Positions 9,329 through 15,737 of a stretch of DNA of 64,000 nt are shown here, in pieces (the first letter of the stretch is position 1; each line of letters begins with the position of its first letter). This DNA comes from Streptomyces sulfonofaciens. Its GTDB lineage: Bacteria > Actinomycetota > Actinomycetes > Streptomycetales > Streptomycetaceae. The stretch covers positions 124,001 to 188,000 of the forward strand of contig NZ_BNCD01000001.1 in NCBI RefSeq assembly GCF_014656295.1. Direction: 5' to 3'. The notes under the pieces were generated by a model. That model saw only the letters and a list, made by a program, of their open reading frames with translations, was not told the DNA's origin and made no database searches. Both the position numbers and the translations under genes were made by a program.

Positions 9329-9712
9329 TCACACGTCGAGCTGGTCCGCCACGGCGCGCAGCAGTCCGGCGATCTTCTTGCCGGAGGTTCTGTCCGGATA
9401 GCGGCCCTTCTCCAGCATCGGGGTGATGTTCTCCAGCAGCGTCGTCAGGTCCTGGACGATGGAGGCCAGTTCGTCGGGCTTGCGGCGCTGTGCCGCGGCG
9501 ACGGAGGGAGTGGGGTCGAGAAGGGTGACGGAAAGGGCCTGATCGCCACGCTGTCCCGCAACGACACCGAATTCGACGCGTTGTCCCGGCTTGAGTGCGT
9601 CCACACCGGCCGGCAGTACGGAGGAATGAACGAAGACGTCGCCGCCGTCGTCGCGGGAGAGAAAGCCGAAGCCCTTCTCGCTGTTGAACCACTTGACCTT
9701 GCCAGTCGGCAA
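9329..9712 (-). CDS. Cold-shock protein with C-terminal extension
   Basis: A 127-residue protein. Residues 1-66 are a cold-shock (CspA/OB-fold) domain with RNP1 (KGFGFLSRD) and RNP2 (DVFVHSSVL) nucleic-acid-binding motifs. Residues 67-127 are a Streptomyces-type extension containing ASIVQDLTTLLENITPML and ending LLRAVADQLDV. It is probably an RNA chaperone. I chose TTG 9712 (encoding PTGKVKWF after the start), because GAGGGA lies 9 nt upstream of it but directly abuts the in-frame GTG at 9721. It is convergent with mqnD and, before the integrated element arrived, was probably divergent from the small membrane gene now at 12272. Confidence 0.9.
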   Translation of the reverse strand: MPTGKVKWFNSEKGFGFLSRDDGGDVFVHSSVLPAGVDALKPGQRVEFGVVAGQRGDQALSVTLLDPTPSVAAAQRRKPDELASIVQDLTTLLENITPMLEKGRYPDRTSGKKIAGLLRAVADQLDV

Positions 9713-9870
9713 AGCACACACTCCCTCGATCGCTCCCGGACTGGCCGGACACCCTTGATCTGCCGTTGAGACAGCCTACCGGGGGTCTCTCCACCGGAAC
9801 ACGCCTTAAAACGACACCGAGCCCCTGCCTGCGCCGACAGAGGCTCAAAGTAGTAGGGAAGCGTGAGGGG

Positions 9871-10206
9871 TTACCCGATGTGCCGGTAGAGAGTGGCGCG
9901 GGAGACTCCGAGAGCCTTGGCAATGACAGTGATGCTCTCCCCCTTGGCCTTACGAGCCTCGGCCACAGTCAGCACGTCCTCAGTGATGACGCCAGGACGT
10001 CCACCGGTACGCCCCTGAGCCTTGGCAGCGTCGAGACCGGCGCGGGTGCGCTCAACGATCACGTCTCGCTCAAGCTCGGCAAAGGCAACCATCATGGTGA
10101 AAAAGAACTTGCCTTCCCCCTTGGGCGAGTAGTTACAGGCGAGAGTTCCCATGAGGATGCGGAGCGCGATTCCACGCTCGTGCAAGTCCTCAGCGATCGT
10201 CAGCAC
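9871..10206 (-). pseudogene. 3' fragment of a small serine resolvase/invertase
   Basis: The 111-residue translation matches only the C-terminal part of Tn3-type resolvases: the end of the catalytic domain (HERGIALRILMGTL, GEGKFFFTMMVAFAELERD, ERTRAGLDAAKAQGR) followed by a complete helix-turn-helix (ITVIAKALGVSRATLYRHIG). The first ~70-75 residues, including the catalytic serine, are absent, and an in-frame TGA lies two codons upstream of the first possible start (GTG 10206). It therefore cannot recombine DNA; at most it could bind it. Truncation probably happened when the element was formed or decayed. Confidence 0.8.
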
Positions 10207-10437
10207 GTCCTTTCAACCGAATAGCGGACAGAGTGCCGACTCACCAATAGCGCAGCATTACCCATAGAACCCTAGAGATTACTGATCGCGTTTTCTTTGG
10301 CTTTTCGCTGCTCAGCGACACCCCCGCCCTCACCAGCATCGTTTGAATTACCTTCCGAAGCAGGGGGGCGAATTCATAAACCAATTTCATAAAAGAACAA
10401 GGCGCCACTATTCAGCGACACCTTATCTTTACGCCCT
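10207..10437. other. AT-rich spacer between integrase and resolvase fragment
   Basis: This gene-free stretch is markedly AT-richer than the chromosome. It contains the 11-bp direct repeat TCAGCGACACC at 10312-10322 and 10412-10422, exactly 100 bp apart. It lies downstream of the integrase and may contain the left attachment site or deletion scar; this is inference. Confidence 0.35.
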
Positions 10438-12048
10438 CTACCGCTTGGCGAGAGCCAATGCCTTCCACAATTTTTCCTGTACATTACGGCTGAGCACCAG
10501 CCCAGCCGCCCTCTCTTTCTTTTCCAGGCCGAGTTCCTGAGCCATGGCCTGAATATCCCCCAGATCCATGATCATTCCCGGCTCTTTCTCGTCCGTCCCC
10601 TTACCCCAAGCCCAGACCTTCACGCCATAGGCGCGGAGGAATTCCCTACGGTCTTCCTGATCCTTGGCCGTCCATTGTTCTCCGTACTTCTTACCCGTTG
10701 CCTTGAGAGCCGGGTCAGCCCTTTCCTCTTCCTGCTTCGCCAGGAGCGCAATCTTTCCCGACAGACCCTTGTGCATTCGCCAGTACGATTCTCCCTGCCC
10801 CTCCCCGTCGTACTTCCCAGCGAGGTAGTCACCCTCCAGATTTTCCAGGCGTGCCTTTGCGTCCTGGAGTTCCTTTGCCTGGGACGGTCCCTTACCGGCT
10901 CGCTCGTACATGTCCCATTGGCCAATGCTCCCCAGAATTTCCTGGTCAATCCATGCATCGAGAGCAGCCGCACGGACGTACAGACCTTCCTTGCAGTTCC
11001 CACCCTTGAACTTATTGGCGCAGCGATAATACCTGTGACCAGGAACCTTCGTACCGTCCTTCCTCTCGTGTCCAGAGCTTTTGAGGGAGGTCACAGGGGT
11101 GTTGCAGTGTCCGCAGCGTGCGATGCCCCCCAAGAGGCTCGCAGCGCCGTTACGGGTCTCGGGAGCACCTTCCGGCTTAGGAGCGGGAGCGATCAGGTCG
11201 ACCAGCTCCAACCACTCATCCATGGTGGCGTGGGGCTCTTCCGGCATGATGTACGGATCACCATTGTCGTTGAGAACAACCTCACCCTTATAGGTATAGA
11301 TACCGGCGAACCAATTCGACCGGATCATTTTATTGATAATGGTTGCCTGCCACTGAATACCCTTGGGCTCGTCCCCCTTCAGTACTCGCAGATGATCTGA
11401 CCAGGTGAGAATTTCACGCTTATTGAAGTCCCGCGCAATCCTGTGTGTGGACTGCTTTTCCCGTACCCGAGTCTTGATTTCCTCGATGTACTCCCAGAAG
11501 GACTCATCCCGCGCAATGACCTTACGGCGCTCCCCTTCCACCTGGACGATCTTGTATCCGGTAGGCGGAGCGCCCGTAAGCCATGAACGGTTCTCCAGAC
11601 GCGTCTGTACGCCATTGAGGATTCGAGCTTGGATAATGTCCCACTCAGCCTCGGCAAAGACGGCTGTCATGCGAGCCATCATCTTTCCCTGAGGGGTGCC
11701 CAGGTCGAACCCCTCTTCCACACAGACGATGCACTTCCCGTTTTCCTGTGCCCACTCCAACAGTTCATTGAAGTGCATCGAGCGACGCGTAAGCCTGTCC
11801 ATCTTGGCTGCAATGATCACGTCGAATTCGTCGGCACGCTTCATGAGCCAGTGTCCAAGCTTGGGGCGCTTGAAGGGGCTCATCGAGCCTGAGACATCCG
11901 TGTCCTCTGCCTCCCCCACCAGGACGCCGGACAGGTGAGGAGAGCTGACGTGGTGTCGGATCACGCCACGCTGCCACTCGATGGACCTGGAGCCGTCCGA
12001 GTCGGCAGACAGACGGAGGCAGGCGAGGTAGCGCAGGTTGGGTTGCAT
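10438..12048 (-). CDS. Large serine recombinase (phage/plasmid integrase)
   Basis: A 536-residue, apparently intact integrase. The N-terminal catalytic domain starts YLACLRLSADSD, with the nucleophilic serine at about residue 14, followed by DVIIAAKMDRLTRRS, MMARMTAVFAEAEWD and the long alpha-E-type helix. Next is a recombinase domain (TGAPPTGYKI, RIARDFNKREILTWS, INKMIRSNWFAGIYTYKGE) and a zinc ribbon at about 310-350 (CGHCNTP ... YRCANKFKGGNC). The C-terminus is Lys/Glu-rich and likely coiled coil (about 380-450). Length fits phiC31-type enzymes. ATG 12048 (MQPNLRYLAC) is the best start, as upstream residues do not fit the family. GC is well below that of the flanking genes, consistent with transfer. 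Such enzymes join attP and attB; a directionality factor is not visible here. Confidence 0.92.
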   Translation of the reverse strand: MQPNLRYLACLRLSADSDGSRSIEWQRGVIRHHVSSPHLSGVLVGEAEDTDVSGSMSPFKRPKLGHWLMKRADEFDVIIAAKMDRLTRRSMHFNELLEWAQENGKCIVCVEEGFDLGTPQGKMMARMTAVFAEAEWDIIQARILNGVQTRLENRSWLTGAPPTGYKIVQVEGERRKVIARDESFWEYIEEIKTRVREKQSTHRIARDFNKREILTWSDHLRVLKGDEPKGIQWQATIINKMIRSNWFAGIYTYKGEVVLNDNGDPYIMPEEPHATMDEWLELVDLIAPAPKPEGAPETRNGAASLLGGIARCGHCNTPVTSLKSSGHERKDGTKVPGHRYYRCANKFKGGNCKEGLYVRAAALDAWIDQEILGSIGQWDMYERAGKGPSQAKELQDAKARLENLEGDYLAGKYDGEGQGESYWRMHKGLSGKIALLAKQEEERADPALKATGKKYGEQWTAKDQEDRREFLRAYGVKVWAWGKGTDEKEPGMIMDLGDIQAMAQELGLEKKERAAGLVLSRNVQEKLWKALALAKR

Positions 12049-12237
12049 GGGAGCGAGGCTAGCGGAGTCTGCGTGCCTAGATAACCGGCTTGACCGGTGG
12101 GCACCTGAAGTCCTCGTCCTCGTACTTGTGTCATGCCGCTTCATCGGAGAAAAACGGCTCTGGATAGCACTACGGCGGGTCACCCGACCCGCCGTCACCA
12201 AGGCTAATGGTCCCGTGGCTGGTGACAAGACGCCGCC

Positions 12238-12262
12238 GTAGTTCCTTCGGGCTGGGAACTAC
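12238..12262. promoter_or_regulatory. Inverted repeat GTAGTTCC/GGAACTAC
   Basis: Perfect 8-bp arms separated by 9 nt lie between the integrase promoter side and the GTG at 12272. They could be an operator or part of an attachment site, because serine-integrase att sites are imperfect palindromes and this is where one element end should fall. No matching core was found at the other end. Confidence 0.4.
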
Positions 12263-12271
12263 CCTGGTCGG

Positions 12272-12511
12272 GTGCGTGACAAAACCACTGGGAGCGACGC
12301 CGGCGCCGGAGATCGGCTGGTTCGAATCGGTGCCCTCGTTTTCTTTGCCGGAGCCGTGGCCACTCTGATCACGGTGGCACCGCTGTTCTTGGGGACCACA
12401 CCTTTTCCTGCCTGTATGTACGGCCTGAGCATGCTGATGGCCGTGGGCTTCGCCGTCGCCGGAGCAGGGGTGCTGCGGGTGGTCGCAGAAGGGCGGCGGT
12501 CGGTGCGGTAG
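12272..12511 (+). CDS. Small conserved two-helix membrane protein
   Basis: A 79-residue protein with two hydrophobic helices (about 22-42, GALVFFAGAVATLITVAPLF, and 50-68, YGLSMLMAVGFAVAGAGVL) joined by a short loop. It starts at GTG 12272 (MRDKTTGSD). It resembles small membrane proteins common in Streptomyces; function unknown. Its promoter region abuts the integrated element, so its expression may have changed on insertion. After the stop, 12512-12621 is GC-rich and without a gene. Confidence 0.7.
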   Translation: MRDKTTGSDAGAGDRLVRIGALVFFAGAVATLITVAPLFLGTTPFPACMYGLSMLMAVGFAVAGAGVLRVVAEGRRSVR

Positions 12512-12621
12512 GCGGGGCGTGCGGCGGGCAGGACGTGCGGCGGCGCGGCGCCGGGCCGGTGGCGGTCTGCCGGTGCGCGGGTGCGCGTGCCGGGTGCGAG
12601 TGCGGGGCGGGTGCGGGTGCC

Positions 12622-13245
12622 TCAGGCTGCCGCGGCCAGGTGTGCGTCCAGCCACCGCGGGAATTCCATGAGATCGGCGAGAACCGCGTCGGCGCCCGCC
12701 GCGCGCAGTGCGGCCGCGTCGCACGGGCCGGTCGCCACCGCCACGGACAGCGCCTGGGCGGCGCGTGCGCCGCGCACGTCGCCGATGTGGTCGCCCACGT
12801 ACACGCTCGCACCGTGCCGGCGCAGGGCCTCCGCCTTGCCCTCCGCCCACAGGTCGCCGACCACGACGTCCGCCTCGATGCCGAGGTGGCGGATGTGCAG
12901 CAGGGCGTTGGGCTCGTGCTTGGCGGTGACGACGACGGCGCGGCCGCCCGCCGCGTGCACCGCGTCGATCGCCTCGCGGGCGCCCGGCATCGGCAGCGTC
13001 CTGGTGATGGCGTGGTCCGGGTACATCGCGCGGTAGAGGTCGCTGACCTCGGCGACCCGCTCGGCGGGGAACCAGTTCGCCATCTCCTCGTCGAGGGGCG
13101 GCCCGAGCCGGGAGACGGCCAGATCGGCGTCTATCGGGACGCCGGTGGCGGCCGAGAGGGCCAGGTAGACGGCGCGGATCCCGGGACGGGAGTCGATGAG
13201 CGTCATGTCGAGGTCGAACCCGACGGTCAGGGCGTGGCTGGTCAT
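12622..13245 (-). CDS. HAD-superfamily phosphatase
   Basis: A 207-residue cytosolic hydrolase of the haloacid dehalogenase superfamily. Motif I is GFDLDMTLIDSR (nucleophile Asp and general acid DxDxT, about residues 9-20). A cap region follows, then motif II threonine in AVVVTAKHEPN with the motif III lysine adjacent, and motif IV VYVGDHIGDV near residue 152. Its order and size resemble phosphoglycolate phosphatase-like members; the natural substrate cannot be assigned. ATG 13245 (MTSHALTVGFD) is used; ATG 13254 would add three residues. It is followed by no same-strand partner, and the upstream secreted-protein gene is only 49 bp away, so the two may share a transcript. Confidence 0.88.
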   Translation of the reverse strand: MTSHALTVGFDLDMTLIDSRPGIRAVYLALSAATGVPIDADLAVSRLGPPLDEEMANWFPAERVAEVSDLYRAMYPDHAITRTLPMPGAREAIDAVHAAGGRAVVVTAKHEPNALLHIRHLGIEADVVVGDLWAEGKAEALRRHGASVYVGDHIGDVRGARAAQALSVAVATGPCDAAALRAAGADAVLADLMEFPRWLDAHLAAAA

Positions 13246-13294
13246 GCCCGCCATTGTGCAACCGGACCGCGGGCGCCGGGCGCGGGCCCGGGGG

Positions 13295-14122
13295 TCAGGG
13301 CGCGCAGGTGACCGTGGGCCCCGCCAGCATCGCACCGGTGACACGCTGCCCGGCGGGCGCCCAGTACCCCAGCATGGACACGACCGTGGAACACGCGCCC
13401 GGCAGGGTGGCGTGCACGGTCACCGTCGCCGGCCGCCCCGGCTGGAGGTCCGTCAGCGCGCAGTCCAGCGCGTGCGCGGACCGCGACGTCGACGGATAAC
13501 GCCCCGTCAGCGGATTGACGCACCGGCCGTCCGTGGTCGCCAGCGCGATCCTCGCGGACTCCTCGCCGATCAGCCCGAAGCGCGCGCTGCTGTCGCCCTC
13601 GCCGGTACGGGTGATCGTGTACGTGAGGGTGGTGGTCCTGCCGGGCCGGACGACCCGGGGGCGGACCTCGATCCGCCGGGTGACCGCGGGCCTCGGCGCG
13701 CTGAGGGCGAGCCTGCCGCGGATGGTCCGCCGAACGGCGGGCCCCTGGCCGTCCGTGGGCCGCAGCTCGGCCGCGGCGGTGATCTCGTACGTTCCGGGGC
13801 CCGGGTAGTCGGCGCGGCCGGCGAGGTCGCCCGAGGCGGCGACGGCGCCGCCCCGGCGTGCGGTCCAGGTGCCCGACACCCGGCACGCGCAGGTCTCGAC
13901 GGCCGTCACGGTCATCGCCGCCCCGGTCACCGTGACGCACAGCCCGCTGCCGGCGCGGCGGGCGTCGGGAGCGCAGTGCGCGACGGGGGCCGCGGGCGGC
14001 GCCTGCGGGCCGGCCGGCGCCGCCGCGGCGGGTCCCGGCAGCAGCCAGGCGGCGGCGAGCGCCGCCGCGGCGATCGGACGGACGGACGCGCGGCGCGGTC
14101 TGCGACGGGCTCCAGGGCGCAT
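13295..14122 (-). CDS. Secreted beta-rich protein, function unknown
   Basis: A 275-residue protein from ATG 14122 (MRPGARRRPRR), with GGGAG five to six nt upstream. An Arg-rich n-region and a hydrophobic stretch (IAAAALAAAWLLPGPAAAAPA) form a Sec signal peptide with likely cleavage near residue 32. The mature protein is Thr/Arg/Ala-rich with alternating hydrophobic residues, suggesting Ig-like beta domains, for example PGRTTTLTYTITRTGEGD and GRPATVTVHATLPGACSTVV. Cysteines in pairs (CAPDARRAGSGLC, CACRV, CVNPL/CALTD) would favour disulfides outside the cell. I recognise no catalytic motif. Confidence 0.75.
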   Translation of the reverse strand: MRPGARRRPRRASVRPIAAAALAAAWLLPGPAAAAPAGPQAPPAAPVAHCAPDARRAGSGLCVTVTGAAMTVTAVETCACRVSGTWTARRGGAVAASGDLAGRADYPGPGTYEITAAAELRPTDGQGPAVRRTIRGRLALSAPRPAVTRRIEVRPRVVRPGRTTTLTYTITRTGEGDSSARFGLIGEESARIALATTDGRCVNPLTGRYPSTSRSAHALDCALTDLQPGRPATVTVHATLPGACSTVVSMLGYWAPAGQRVTGAMLAGPTVTCAP

Positions 14123-14261
14123 GAGGACTCCCAGCGGACGGACGGGCTCCACCGCCGATCCTGCCGGGGTCGGGGGCCTCGCGCGCGCCGGGTGGGCCGT
14201 CAGGGGTCACCGCGGGTGACGGGTTGTCACCGGATCCGGGGCCGCGGCGCGTCGGCCGGTG

Positions 14262-15572
14262 TCACGAACGGCCGCGCTGGGACCTCCAGATGAGGAACAG
14301 GGCCGAGACGAGGGCGGCGGCGCGCACCACCCAGGGCCAGGTCCCGGCGATCGCGTCGTTCATGTGGCCCTCGGCGACGGGCTCGCCCCAGCGGCCGTGC
14401 TGCCGGCCCCACAGCCAGATCGCGCCGGCCGCCACGGTGGCACCGGGCAGGAGGAGGACGGCCCACTTGGACTCGGCCGCCGTCAGCCGCCGCGAGGCGT
14501 AGGCGATGACCCAGCCGAGGCCGAGCGCGAACCAGTTCCCCACGGCGGCACCCGCGACGAGGAGGGCGGCGGCGAGCAGCAGCAGCGGGTTGGCCCAGCG
14601 CCTGCCCCCGGCCCCGGCGGGAGCTGCCGGGGCCCCCGCGGGACGCGGCCGCGCGAGGCGACGCCATCCGGTGCGTGCGGGGGCGGCCTCGGGCGCGGTG
14701 CCGCCCGCGGCGGGCCTGCCGGGTGTCCCGGGTGAGCCGGGCGCACCCCGGCTGCCCCTCTCGTCCTCGGGGCCCCTGCCGCTCTGGCCGCTCTGCCCGC
14801 TCTGGCCGCTCTGATCGAAGGGGCGCAGTGGCGGCGGCTTCAGTATCTCCGGGATCTCCACCCCGCCGGTGAACCCGGGCACCATGTCGGTGCCGCCCAG
14901 CGGGACGGTGTCGATCCGCCACCAGTCGGGCTGGGAGCCGGGCGGCCCGAGTTCGTCCGCGCCCGCCAGGTGCGGCGGTGCGGGGCCGTCGAGCGGGAAC
15001 GCCTCGTAGACGGGCAGCTCGGGCGCCTCGGGGCCCCCGCCCGGGGGCGCCGGGGCGGGCTTGGCCTCGGAGCCCGCGGCGCGCGGGCGCGGCATGCGCC
15101 GGCGCAGACCGCCCAGCCGCGGTGGCCGTTCGCTGTCCTGTCCCGGGCCGGTGCCCCCGGGCCGCGCGGTGCCCTGCGCCGCGCTGTCCCCGAGGTGCGG
15201 CACGCCGCCCCGGCGCGCGCCGAAGAGCCGCCCCGGCCGGGCGCGTCCCTCGGGGTCCGCGCGGTCCCGGTGAGCGGCCGGCGGTGCCGGCTGCCGCGGC
15301 GGTGCCGCCCGGCCGCCGCCCTCCTGCCCGGACGGCGCGCCCTCGCCGGTGGCCCCGCCCGCGCCGGTGACCACATCCTCCGGGCTGCCGAGCCTGGTCA
15401 GGATGCGGCGCACGGCCCCGGGGCTGTCCGCGCCCGCGCGGCGCCGGTCGATCTCGCCGCGCAGCTCGGTCACCAGCCGCATCCGCTCGGACGACGGTAG
15501 CTGCCGCTGCTGGGCGAGGTCGCCGACCTTGCTCAGATAGTCGAAGACGAGCCGATCGCTCTCGTTCCCCAC
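14262..15572 (-). CDS. Membrane protein with HAAS-like N-terminal domain
   Basis: A 436-residue protein starting at GTG 15572 (VGNESDRLVFDYLSKVGD), with a strong GGAGGGG site five nt upstream. Residues 1-65 (YLSKVGDLAQQRQLPSSERMRLVTELRGEIDRR then VRRILTRLGSPEDVV) look like the HAAS/DUF1700 helical domain found in membrane-signalling proteins that partner PadR-type regulators. A long Pro/Gly/Arg-rich linker follows, including a QSG tripeptide repeat from a 9-bp tandem near 14785-14815. Four transmembrane helices lie in the last 120 residues (NPLLLLAAALLVAGAAV, GWVIAYAS, WAVLLLPGATVAAGAIWLW, WVVRAAALVSALFLIW). No PadR gene is adjacent. It is divergent from the helicase-associated gene. Confidence 0.78.
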   Translation of the reverse strand: MGNESDRLVFDYLSKVGDLAQQRQLPSSERMRLVTELRGEIDRRRAGADSPGAVRRILTRLGSPEDVVTGAGGATGEGAPSGQEGGGRAAPPRQPAPPAAHRDRADPEGRARPGRLFGARRGGVPHLGDSAAQGTARPGGTGPGQDSERPPRLGGLRRRMPRPRAAGSEAKPAPAPPGGGPEAPELPVYEAFPLDGPAPPHLAGADELGPPGSQPDWWRIDTVPLGGTDMVPGFTGGVEIPEILKPPPLRPFDQSGQSGQSGQSGRGPEDERGSRGAPGSPGTPGRPAAGGTAPEAAPARTGWRRLARPRPAGAPAAPAGAGGRRWANPLLLLAAALLVAGAAVGNWFALGLGWVIAYASRRLTAAESKWAVLLLPGATVAAGAIWLWGRQHGRWGEPVAEGHMNDAIAGTWPWVVRAAALVSALFLIWRSQRGRS

Positions 15573-15737
15573 GAAGTCCCCTCCGGGACGCACCCGTTCC
15601 AGTACCCGCCCGACGGTACCGCGCGCCGCGGGCTCCCGCCGGACATCCCGTCCCCGTGCCGTACCCGCACGCTCCCCCGCCCGCACGGAGCCGGTCCCGC
15701 CCCCGGGATGTCACCGTCACCCATTACCGTGAGCAGG

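Larger units (their letters stand above)
9770..12237. mobile_element. Integrated element remnant with serine integrase
   Basis: This segment of clearly lower GC than its flanks holds a large serine integrase and a truncated resolvase on the minus strand, and no other gene. It sits between the divergent core genes csp (start 9712) and a small membrane protein (start 12272). Both ends are approximate: no target-site duplication or att core could be fixed by eye. It may be what is left of an integrated plasmid or prophage whose cargo was deleted. Confidence 0.55.
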
